Assembly: GCF_029784135.1 (NCBI RefSeq)
Contig: NC_073745.1
Span: 110,742,216 to 110,806,215, forward strand
Source: Toxorhynchites rutilus septentrionalis
Lineage: Eukaryota > Arthropoda > Insecta > Diptera > Culicidae
DNA: 64,000 nucleotides
Reading direction: 5' to 3'
Part shown: piece by piece, positions 12,771 to 22,504 of the stretch
Layout of the letters: every line of letters starts with the position of its first letter
How positions within the stretch are numbered: the stretch's first letter is position 1
Notes under the pieces: generated by a model
What the model was told of the DNA's origin: nothing
The model's database searches: none
What the model saw: the letters and a program-made list of their open reading frames with translations, nothing else
Made by a program: the position numbers and the translations under genes

Positions 12771-12924
12771 CTTAAATCTAAACGCGATATTTTATGTGGC
12801 GATTGTTTCTTACAATCTAAACGCGGCTGGCTACACACGGCGCAGATCTTAAATCTAAACGCGATATTTTATATGGCGATTGTTTCTTACAATCTAAACG
12901 CGGCTGGCTACACACGGCGCAGAT
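12771..12924 (-). repeat. 77-bp tandem duplication in the errantivirus leader
   Basis: Two adjacent copies (12771-12847 and 12848-12924) differ by about one base (tatgtgg versus tatatgg). They lie between the primer site and gag, where packaging and translation signals of the genomic RNA are expected. Confidence 0.85.
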
Positions 12925-13557
12925 ATTCTCTCTGCTGTGTAGACACTGTGCTTTCGACCGGGGGAAATCTTATTGTACCGATCGCATCTACCACAGATAT
13001 TCACTCTGCTATGCGATCAGTCTCCTACGCGGTGTGAGATTAGCACTTCACCGTTGGATGGTCTGATAAGAACTTTCCGCACTAGTGGAACTACAGATAT
13101 GCTCTCTGTTTGTTACACACTAGTTACTCGCTACGCGAGGTGGTCTACTTGCACATACGTTTAATTTCTTTTGATAATGATATTATTAATATTTATGCAG
13201 ATATCAATTCTGCCACATTGGGTGTTTTAACTTTAGTTATATAGAAGGTATAAGATAATAATTGTGGAGAATTACTTACATGGAGAATAAAACTAATATT
13301 CGCAGAGTGGTTCTTCCCGATAGCACCTTCATTGATTGATCTGATAAATTTCTTCTTTGAAACAAACATTAGTAATGTTCAAGTCTTTTTCGAAGCACAC
13401 GTATTGTCTTTTGTATTTGGGCCTCTTTTTCTCGTTATTCAGTTAAACTTCACTTTGCACTAGATTATTTCTATTTTCTGTTAATCCGATATTGTTCTGC
13501 ACTTAATCAATTCGATCACTATTTCATATCTATTTCGAAACACTTGAGCGGTAATCG

Positions 13558-13576
13558 CATCCTACCGACTGCGCCA
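13558..13576 (-). other. Primer binding site, tRNA-Ser type
   Basis: On the minus strand TGGCGCAGTCGGTAGGAT follows the 5' LTR directly. It is complementary to a 3' end reading CCTACCGACTGCGCCA, which matches insect tRNA-Ser acceptor/T-arm ends apart from about one base as I recall them. Several Drosophila errantiviruses use tRNA-Ser. Confidence 0.75.
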
Positions 13577-14005
13577 GTTAAAGAAGTTAGGCCTTTGGGA
13601 AGGTTTTTAAAAAATTATAAACGAACTACCTCACTTGAACATCGAATTATGACTGACTTTATTCCTTACTAATTAGCCTGAGCTGAGTTCCCTAACGCGG
13701 CGTACGGTTATGCTGATTCTCCAGTTTGGTTCCGGTGAGCTCGATCGTGGTGGACTTCGACCTGGCCAAAGCGCTGAGCCTTAGGATTGTGTATCGAACG
13801 ATAGGTCGATGTTTCGATGGGTCGTTGGTATCGATGATGTTGACGGTGCAAATATTCAGGTCGATGCGCCGTCAATGATGATGCGCTGTTTGTTCATGTG
13901 TCGCCCGGAGAACTGATGCGTTAGCTCTATTGGAAGTGGGTCACCGCTGTTGTTCGGTGGTTAGTTGATCTGTTCGTGTAGTACATGGGGATGTGGGTGT
14001 TAACT
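13576..14005 (-). repeat. 5' LTR of the errantivirus
   Basis: 430 bp, near-identical to 5704-6132. It is presumed to carry the promoter and the start of genomic RNA. Its last base overlaps the first base of the primer site. Confidence 0.95.
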
Positions 14006-14705
14006 TATATATATATGGACTTCTGTCTGTCTGTCTGATTCTTATAGACTCTTATAGAACTAGTGAACCGATCGACATGAAAATTGGTACATAGGGGTTT
14101 TTGGGGCCGGGGAAGGTTTTCGTGATAGTTTGAGATCCCTCCCCCCTCTCTCATGGGAGGCTACCATACAAATGAAACACAAATTTCTACATTACTCGAG
14201 AATTAACCAAGCAAATGAAACCTGAATTGGCATATGGAGGTTTTAAGATGCAATAAATGTTTCTATGGTGATTAGACACTCCACCCCCCTCCTTAAGGGG
14301 GGGCAGCCATACAAATGAAACACAAATTTCTACATTACTCGAGAATTAACCAAGCAAATGAAACCAAACTTGGCATATGGAGGTTTTAGGGTGCAATAAA
14401 TGTTTTTATGGTGATTAGACATTCCACCCCCTCCTTAAGGGGGCTGCCGTCCAAATGAAACACAACTTTCTACAATACACGAAAATTAACCAAGCAAATG
14501 AAACCAAACTTGGCATATGGAGGTTTTAGGGTGCAATAAATGTTTCTATGGTGAATAGACACTCCACCCCCCTCCTTAGGGAGGGGGGTGGGGTGTTGGT
14601 GCTACCATACAAATGAAACACAAATTTCTACATTACTCGAGAATTATCTAAGCAAATGCAACCAAATTAGGCATCTGAAGGTTTGAGGGTGCAATAAATT
14701 ATTCT

Positions 14706-14976
14706 TCCCTTGAATGGCGTTGACGTTCCCTGTGGAACTTTTGCCATCTCAACGTATGCATTAACTAGCGTCATTTATTAATACTTAGTTGAGATTTTCT
14801 AAGCCAAATAACACGCCTTGAATGTATTCAGAGGGGCAAGCTCTAGAATACGCGTGATCACAGTGCAAGTCGAAGGAAATTTCTTTGACGAAAAAATCCC
14901 CCGGCCAGAACGGGAATCGAACCCGAACACCCGGCATGATAATGTGAGACGCTAACCACTCGGCCACGGGTGCACC
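14706..14976 (-). mobile_element. tRNA-Ser-like SINE (second family), with 14-bp TSD
   Basis: On the minus strand it starts GGTGCACCCGTGGCCGAG and continues TGGTTAGCG...GGGTTCGATTCCC, classic A and B boxes of a tRNA-Ser-like promoter. A body of about 190 bp follows (GATCACGCGTATTCTAGAGC, CTCAACTAAGTA). The duplication CAATAAATTATTCT lies at 14692-14705 and 14977-14990, cut from the Helitron-like unit. Other copies are at 26180-26435 and 42842-43136. It is not a functional tRNA gene: anticodon-arm pairing is poor and a SINE body follows. Confidence 0.9.
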
Positions 14977-15691
14977 CAATAAATTATTCTATGGAGGTTA
15001 GATACACTTCCCCCCTCACTTAGGGGGGACGGGGGGGGAGGGGGGTGGTGGTGCTGCCATACAAGTGAAACCCAAATTTCTGCATTACTCGAGAATTAAT
15101 CAAGCAAACCAAATTAGGAGGCCTCCCCTCTGGAAAGAAGATTTGTGGTGGTCTGCCATACAAATGAAACACAAATATCTGCATTAATAGAGAATTAATC
15201 AAGCAAATGAAACCAAATTTGGCATGTGGAGATTTTAGGGTGCAATAAATGATTCTATGGTGGATAGATACTCAATGAAACACAAATTTTTATTAGATAC
15301 AAATGAAACACAATTTTTTGCATTACTCGGAAATTAATCAATCAAACGAAACCAAAGTTGGCTTGTGAAAGTTTTAGGGTGCAATAAATGTTTCTATGAT
15401 GGTTAGACAGTCCTTCCCCCACTCAAAGGGGGGGCTGCCATACAAATGAAACACAAATTTCTGCATTACTCGAGAATTAGTCAAACAAATGAAACCAAAT
15501 TTGGCATGTGGAGGTTTTAGGATGCAATAAATGTTTCTATGGTGTTAAGATACTCCTTCCCCCTCTCTTAGAGAAGGCTGCCGTACAAATGAAACACAAA
15601 TTTTTGCATTACCCGAGAATTAATCAAGCAAATTAAACCAAATTAGGCATATGGAAACTTTAGGGTGCAATGAATGTTTCTATGGTGAAGG

Positions 15692-15918
15692 TCCGTTTAT
15701 TAGGCTCATTTAGCAATTCAGCTGTCACAGAGCCGAATTTATTCGTATACATTTTTATGTTAAGATAACTATTGTTGTATATTATTTAGGCTTAAGATTC
15801 GATGGATAGGAATCTTAAGCCTAAATAATATACAACAATAGTTATCTCAACATAAAAATGTATACGAATAAATTCGGCTCTGTGACAGCTGAATTGCTAA
15901 ATGAGCCTAACAAACGGA
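15692..15918. repeat. Near-perfect fold-back repeat (~227 bp)
   Basis: Two arms of about 105-108 bp pair with only about two mismatches around a short loop (CTTAAGATTCgatggatagGAATCTTAAG). The right arm and following A-run share the 3' tail of the 1.8-kb SINE family (CGGCTCTGT, GCTAAaTGAGCCTAA, ATGGGATAAAA). It interrupts a unit of the Helitron-like array. It could be a palindromic MITE or an inverted duplication of a retroposon tail. Confidence 0.85.
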
Positions 15919-16024
15919 TGGGATAAAAAAAAAGATACTCATCCTACCTGAATACGTGAATGTTTGAAGGTATTGATAACAAAAACAAATTTTGGGCGGG
16001 ACGATGTTTGCCGGGTCAGCTAGT

Positions 16025-18114
16025 ATATATATATATATATATATACATATATATAGATCGAAAATAATAACTTGTAATAAGTAGTAAATCAAATAACTAA
16101 ATAGTTAGTTCAAAAATTTCTATGCATTCAAAAATAACATCCGAAGTAATTGAAGCGAATTGAATAATATAATTCCGTAGTTCTACGTCGAATATGTGGT
16201 CGTGTCCTAGACACAACCCGTTACAATTTTTTATATTTTTTTTCTAATGAAAGCTGATTTTTTTTAACATAAAATATCCGGAAATTAAAGATGTGTTTTT
16301 TTTCGTTTTTGGATTATGGTTTTCAAAGTTAACTTGTTCTTAATCTATTCCTATTCCGATATTCCTATGCGACTATACTAGATCCATGCGAATGAAATAC
16401 AATTTTTTAGCATGTTTAATATTTTTTCATAAAATACTAGCACAATCAATTTGATACGTTTATTATCTGAATTGGTCGAGTAGTTAGTATGTAATGATTT
16501 TTTGAAAAAAGTCATGTTTGCTATTCAAAATAACTCGCCGTCAATCTTTCTTGGTGGTCAGCATGAATTTGAGCAAGACAGTCGTTTTTTTGTTGGAGCT
16601 ACACGGTGATACTTCTTCGATTGTGAACCCGAAATCTTTCCATTGGTTGAACGAAACACACAAAAAAAACAACATCATCACATTCGGGATGACACAATGC
16701 GCACCAGTAGGGCGAACTGGCGTGGTGGCGGTGTGGTAGCGCTGAACGACAGCACGTCAACCGTCAACGTGAATTAATTTAATATTTGGCTTCAGTTTGT
16801 TTACACCGAAAAAAATCAGTGTCGAGGCATAACATTAATAATCATCATCCACAACCTCCGCGCGAGCACGAAGAGAGCACACTTCATTTCGGGACAAAAG
16901 GAAACGACAATGAAGTTTGTGGCTTCAGGTCTCGGATCTTCTCTTTTTTTCTCACTGTGGCCGAATACAGAAAGGGTTCTCAAAATATTAAACATGGCCT
17001 GGGAGTATACTCCGTTTGTAAGAACTATTTCCATTCGAGGCAGTCTACTCCAAGTGCACCTACATGAATCACGTCCCAGAGCAGGATGGATGTCTGTCAG
17101 TCACTCATAATTTTCCCACTTCCTCGGCCAGCTTTGCAGCAGCGGCGAGACGCAGGGGTTTTACGCGATCTAACACAAATTTACGCTGAATCATGGGCGA
17201 GAACTTGTGTCAGACTTTTGATACACTTATGGCTTTCCACCCGCTGCTCTCGGATAATTCGATGCCCCCATACGAGCGAGACAAGAGAGAGTGCTTGCCG
17301 GGGATCATTCTGCAATTTTGGATGAGACCAAACTACCGCCATCCGTCGGACTCAGATTGCATCCGCCTAATCTAATTCCCAAGATTGATGCTTGATTGCT
17401 CATCCTCCAACGCGATAGTTTTTTTTTGTTTTGGTTTTCAAGTCTAGAATTCGCATAGCCGAAGATTGAGTACGTATTTCAAACACAGTCACTCGATGGG
17501 TCCATGCTGGGTACAAATCTAATCTGTGTGTGACGGAGTCAGTTTACACTTTGCGTAATCGACTTGACGTCATAAAATAACATTTAGAGTTCCTTGTCGA
17601 AAGCGTTCCGAGGGGATAGATAGACCAGATGTAAATGGGAAATCACATTCACACATACTTTCCCCCATGGATGTTCACAATGAATGCAATCAAGGATACA
17701 ACCCAGATGTTTCACACGCTTCACTCCATCAACCAATTTAATGTTTTCGGAGTCGACGGGTATAATGTTCGGTGGAAAATCGAATCGAAATCGAAACACC
17801 CGACGAACGTGAGTGGATATTTGCAATATTCGGCTGGGCCATATTTCTGTGTTTTATCAGATTTTTTAGTTCTATATCAAAAATCGGGTTATGTTTCATC
17901 ATAGTTAGTCGTGATGGTAACGAAATAGCACGAATTGTGCTTCTAACTACTTCTTCTTTCAGAATACTCTCCGAATCTAGAATGTTGTTGTTTGATAGGT
18001 CACCCTGAGGTCTCAATAGGTGATGCATCTTCAAACGGAATTTGTTGTCTTTTGATGGAAAACAATACAAAACTTAAGAAGGCATTATATATTGCCACGA
18101 AAGAATTAAGTATG
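16025..18114. other. Intergenic DNA, no gene recognised
   Basis: After a (TA)n run the sequence is AT-rich. The stretch 16170-16220 (TTCTACGTCGAATATG, GTGTCCTAGACACAACC) recurs in altered form at 29735-29790, so it is a dispersed repeat. ORFs near 16.5-18.1 kb (up to 110 codons) overlap on both strands, have no recognisable domain and were not called. Confidence 0.45.
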
Positions 18115-18445
18115 TTGGACTCAAGTGATCTCCGGTATCTTATTAAAACCTGCCTTCGGATTCCTGTCGTCCATACCAGGGTACAAAGGATTCCCGCTGG
18201 GTCCAACTCAGTCAGTTTGCTCCGGAATTATTCAATGAAAGTTATGCAAATCTTTTTACAATATTTAGAATAACACCATTTTCGTTTGATTAAAAATACG
18301 ATTATTTTATTCAAAATTTATTCAGTCGTCCATTTTTAAATTGAACAAAACATACGGAGCTATAAAAAAAAAAGATTCCTAGTGTGTATGACCCAAGGCG
18401 ACCCAGAACCCATCAACTGACAAATCACTTCTTCATAAATCCTAC
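18115..18445 (+). repeat. Dispersed repeat, copy 1 (partner at 20848-22190)
   Basis: About 330 bp matched in the same orientation by 20848-21139 plus 22077-22190. Shared blocks include TTGGACTCAAG, CCTGCCTTCG, GTCGTCCATACCAG, GTTTGATTAAAAATAC and TCAACTGACAAATCACT. No coding content or known family was recognised. Confidence 0.7.
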
Positions 18446-18728
18446 ACTCTGGTCCACCCTGAAACATCCATAATTTCTGAACAAAAATATTTTCTGGTGA
18501 AAAAGGTAGATAAGTGAGTCTATTTTTTGAACAGAATCATTGTTTTCAGTTTGGAAACGGCAACAAAAAACGCGTTCTTTTGGGCGCTTGAGAAACCCAG
18601 ATCCAGATCTTCTGAATACTTGTGCATAAATCTGTGACGAGCTCCATGTGTACCGCTACAGTGCACATGCATACAAAAATGAATACATATGCATTTACTG
18701 CCGGACGTCGTGGACAAGATTTATTATA

Positions 18729-18785
18729 AACTATCAAACTTCGTCCCGCCCAAAATTTATTTTTCGTTATCACATCCACGTTTCC
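18729..18785 (-). repeat. Helitron-like 3'-end relic
   Basis: On the minus strand the phrase GATAACGAAAAATAAATTTTGGGCGGGACGAAGTTTG closely matches 15973-16010 of array B. Only the subterminal segment is preserved, and the CTAG terminus is not evident. Confidence 0.5.
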
Positions 18786-19280
18786 TTACTGAAGCGACCC
18801 TAATTCCTCCATATATGTATGTAGAGATGCTTGGAGAATACCTCGCCAAACCATTCTTCATATTTCATTACAGCACACTTGCGCTTTGTCGTCAAGTTCC
18901 AAAAGTGCACCCTTGTCGAAAATCGAACACTTCTCTAATTCCATGTTTGTTCAACTTATGTTGTTACCGAGTCTGCATTTTTTTACTGACATCAATTTTG
19001 TTATTTTTGTGCGAGTGAAACAAATCTTAAGTTTCCACTCGGTTTGAGGCAGTTCAACACACACGGGACATTTTTTGATTACTCGGCGCATAATTATTTA
19101 TCGGCAGATATAGCAGGGTAACTTCAAGCGCCTCCCCAGAAATTCGAAGGTAAAAGAATTAGCTTGTAGAATTTGTTTCGGAAAAATAAAGGAGTCGAGA
19201 GTCGAGAGTTGCACGCTAACAGGATTGGTCGAGTTTTAGTTGTATGAAAGAAAGCCAAGGCCGTTCAGGCAACGCTACAT

Positions 19281-20299
19281 TACTAAGCGCACGTTCATGG
19301 GTCCAATCGCTGAACTGTTCATTGATTGATCTTCTAAGCGACCCTTTAAAATTACCTTTTACTATGAAGTTCCTAGTACTTCTATAAAAACTCTCCATTA
19401 TAATATCAGATTATTTTCAGACACAATTCTCGTTCAAGATTTTTCAATCACTAGCAAATAATATTTTTCTCCGTTACATGGACAAAATCGAACAATTCCT
19501 TCCTCGAGTTTTGCTCTTATCAGCACATTCGGCGATCCATTTTTATTTCTATAGATGGAAGACGAGATAGGAGTGCGTTTTATTACATTAAAATCCATTT
19601 CCATTTTCGAACGAAGATCAATTTCGTTACCGCAAACATCAAATGGACTAAGCAAATGGAGCCAAATTTGGAATGTAAGGGTTTTTGGGTACGAGAAATG
19701 TTTCTATGATGGTATGACACCCCTTCCTCCTCTGGAAAGAAGAGGGGATCCCATAAAAATAATGCACATATTTCAATCAAACATATTTCACATGACAATT
19801 GGAAATTTTCGGAAAACTCTGAAGGAAAATGGGAAAATTCGAAAAATTCAATTCGCATGTGTTCTTCAATTACATATTGACAAGCGTTGCTAGTCCATTT
19901 GATGTTTGCGGTAACGAAATTGATCTTCGTTCGAAAGTGGAAATGGATTTTAATGTGATAAAACGCACTCCTATATCGTCTTCTATCTCCATTGTATCAT
20001 TCTATCTATATAAATAAAAATGGATCGCCGAATGTGTTGATAAGAGTTAAACTCGGGAATGGAATTGTCCGATTTAGGACTGTCTCCATTGTATCATCTT
20101 TTCTGTATCAAACATTTTTTCCATTTATTCCAAGATTTGTCCTTGCACGAGAATTGTGTCTGAAAATAATCTGATATAATGTCGAGTTTTGGTAGAAGTA
20201 CTGAAATTTCATAGTAAAAAATAATTTTAAAAGGTAGATTAGAAGATCAATCAATGAACAGTTGTGCGATTGGACCCATGAACAGCGCTTAGTAAGAAA
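19281..20299. repeat. Long inverted repeat with Helitron-like centre
   Basis: The left arm (about 19281-19654) pairs with the right arm (about 19889-20299). The right arm carries two short insertions, near 19991-20009 and 20079-20135. Shared blocks include GACACAATTCTCG, ATTGATTGATCTTCTAA and CAAACATCAAATGGACTA. The ~235-bp centre resembles one satellite unit (GCAAATGGAGCCAAATTTGG, TTTCTATGATGGT). The inner arm phrase TCTATATAAATAAAAATGG looks like the 5' end of the Helitron-like family. This could be two elements head to head or an inverted duplication. Confidence 0.75.
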
Positions 20300-20847
20300 A
20301 CGTAGATGTCAGCTGATTTTAATATAAAAAAATGAGTTTTTAACGTTTTTTTTTAATCAAGCACATTCGATGGCTCTGGTAAAATTTGAGAATTTATTGA
20401 AATTGCAAAATTTTAATGACTTTTTAATGCTTCAAAAGTTATATGACAGTTGGAAAAGTTGTGAGGGAGAGAAAATAGACACTTGTCTCCCGCCCAGAAA
20501 GTCCGATTCTGATCCTTGAACCTTGAATCGACTTGATTGTCAACAAGAATATAATTGATCCAATTGTACCGATCCGATCTTTTGAAATCGATTTGATTCG
20601 AATTGATGTTGATCCAGAATGTACTGCTCGTGTTGTTCTATTGTTTCACCAAATTGAAAGAAAGTATTGTTGTTCCACTGAATAGAAATTGTGATTCAAA
20701 AACAATACTCCATATAACAGATAATGGGTTCTAGGATGATGGCCTTTGTGCGAATTAAATAGATCCTCTTTCTTTTGATCCATATAAACTGAAACCTTTG
20801 AAAATGATCCAAATTCTGTGGCCTGGATCCGGTTTGAAGGACCAAAA

Positions 20848-22190
20848 TATTGGACTCAAGAGATCTGCAGAATCTTATTAATATCCTGCCTTCGATAGTT
20901 GTCGTCCATACCAGAATTCAGAGGCTCCGGAATTTTTCAATGAAAGTCACACAAATATGTGTACAACATTTACAGTAACATCAACTTCATTTGATTAAAA
21001 ATACAATTATGTTATAACATTTATTTCACAATGGTCAAACGAATCAAGTCTACTGACCAACAAGAACGAAAATGAATTGGGCTACGTTCACTACATTCAA
21101 AGTTTCTTCTACCGTCTATTTTTAAATTAAACAAAACGTTTATTTATTTATTTTGGCTTAATGTCTTTACAACATGGCCTGATTCACAATTTTTCTCCAA
21201 TTAACTCGGTTCGTGGCTATCTCTCTCCAATTCCGCGGGCACCCCGTGCTCACCATGTCGTGCTCCACTTGGTCTAACCACCTTGCTCGTTGTGCTCCTC
21301 GTCGTCTCGTACCAGTCGGATTCCGACTACGGATAGTTGTCCGACATTCTTGCAACATGTCCTGCCCAGCGTATCCTTCCAGCTTTGATCACTTTCTGGA
21401 TACTGGGTTCGCCGGTGAGTCGCGTGATCTCGTGGGTGATCTCGTCCTTCGCCTCCATACGCCGTCCTCCTGCACACCGTCGAAGATGGTTCTTAACACC
21501 CGCCGTTCAAAGACTCCGAGTGTCCCCTTTGAGTATTATCCACGTCTCGTGCCTGTAGAGGACAACCGGTCTAATGAGCGCTTTGTACAGGGAACATTTC
21601 GCAGGACTGCTAAGTCTGTTTGACCTTAAGTGTTTGTGGAGACCATAGTAGGTAAGACTCCTATTACACTACTACCTAATCGGGTCCTGTCGTGCTCGCA
21701 TCCGAAAGCCAGCATGTGTTTGGTTTTAGAGGCATTGATTTTCAGTCCAATTCTCTCTGCTTCGTGCTTAAGTCTGGTGTAATGTTCAGCTACCGTCTCA
21801 AATGTTCTGCCGACAATGTCTACGTCATCAGCGAAGCAAATGAATTGACTGGATCTATTGAAAATCGTACCACGCAAGTTAAACACCGCTCGTCTCATAA
21901 CACCCTCTAGCGCGATGTTGAACAGTAGGCAAGAGAGACCATCACCTTGTCGAAGCCCCCTGCGGGACTCGAATGGATCAGTTAATCCACCCGAAAATTG
22001 CACACAGCACTGTATGCCATGCATCGTAGCCTTAATCAGTCTTGTCAGCTTCACGGGGAAGCCGTTTTCGTCCATGATTAAACAAAACGTACGAAGGGTT
22101 AGTTACATGAAGCATAACAGATCCCTAGTGTTTATGGCCCACGGCAACTCTGAACCCGTCAACTGACAAATCACTGTTTCAGGAATCGTA
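20848..22190 (+). repeat. Dispersed repeat, copy 2, split by an RTE LINE
   Basis: Copy 2 of the 18115-18445 repeat. It is continuous with copy 1 except for a ~940-bp LINE insert at 21140-22076, which duplicated ATTAAACAAAACGT (21126-21139 and 22077-22090). Confidence 0.75.
21140..22076 (-). pseudogene. 5'-truncated RTE-clade LINE, reverse transcriptase end
   Basis: On the minus strand the ORF at 22075-21626 gives the RT core LRQGDGLSCLLFNIALE and the catalytic CFADDVDIVGRT box. The rest of the protein continues after at least one frameshift, ending near 21167 with RRRGAQRARWLDQVEHDM and a WREIATNRVNWRKIV tail typical of the RTE clade. Endonuclease and N-terminal RT are absent (5' truncation), and the 3' end has short AAATAAATAAAC repeats. 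A 14-bp target duplication frames it. It is a dead copy of a self-copying retroelement. Confidence 0.88.
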
Positions 22191-22221
22191 CAAAGTATGT
22201 GGTGTCAGAGATAAAAAAATA

Positions 22222-22502
22222 CACTGGATTCTTTTTCATGCGATTTTTTCCGTGATTTTTTAGGCGATTTTCTTGAAATAACGCGATTTGCTCGCAGATA
22301 CGCGTTTTTCCTGAAATTACACGATCTGCCTATCGTCGCCTCGCTGGGAAGAGAAAATTCTGCGAGTATGGTTGTAACGAACGCACGCGCCACTGAAGGG
22401 CCAAAATTTTTACGCAATGCTCTCAAAATTACGTGATTTGCTTGAAATTACGCGATTTTTTATAGCGCGCACGTATCAATCGCGTAAAAAAAGAATTCAG
22501 TG
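22222..22502. mobile_element. MITE with CACTGxATTC ends and TA TSD
   Basis: Inverted ends CACTGGATTCTTTTT and AAAAAGAATTCAGTG are flanked by TA on both sides (22220-22221, 22503-22504). The interior repeats an ACGCGATTT-type motif in both orientations. A related partial copy lies at about 34047-34135. It has no coding capacity and is likely moved by a Tc1/mariner-type transposase. Confidence 0.75.
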
Positions 22503-22504
22503 TA

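Larger units (their letters stand above)
14006..16023 (+). mobile_element. Helitron-like satellite-bearing repeat, array B, with 3' terminus
   Basis: A short (TA)n leads into the TCTGTCTGTCTGATTCTTATAGACTC leader. About a dozen degenerate 120-150-bp units of the same satellite as array A follow. A SINE (14706-14976) and a fold-back insert (15692-15918) interrupt it. It ends with GGGCGGGACGATG and CCGGGTCAGCTAG followed by T and (TA)n at 16024. A 3' CTAG next to T after a GC-rich segment is the expected Helitron-type terminus. Arrays A and B were joined through the (TA)n tract that the errantivirus split. Confidence 0.6.

Noticed and set aside
14897..14976. tRNA-Ser-like gene on the minus strand
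   Set aside because: A and B boxes are present, but a SINE body and target duplications follow, and two more copies exist. It is the SINE head, not a tRNA gene.
17738..18070. 110-codon minus-strand ORF
   Set aside because: It overlaps ORFs of similar length on the other strand and has no domain; chance is likely.
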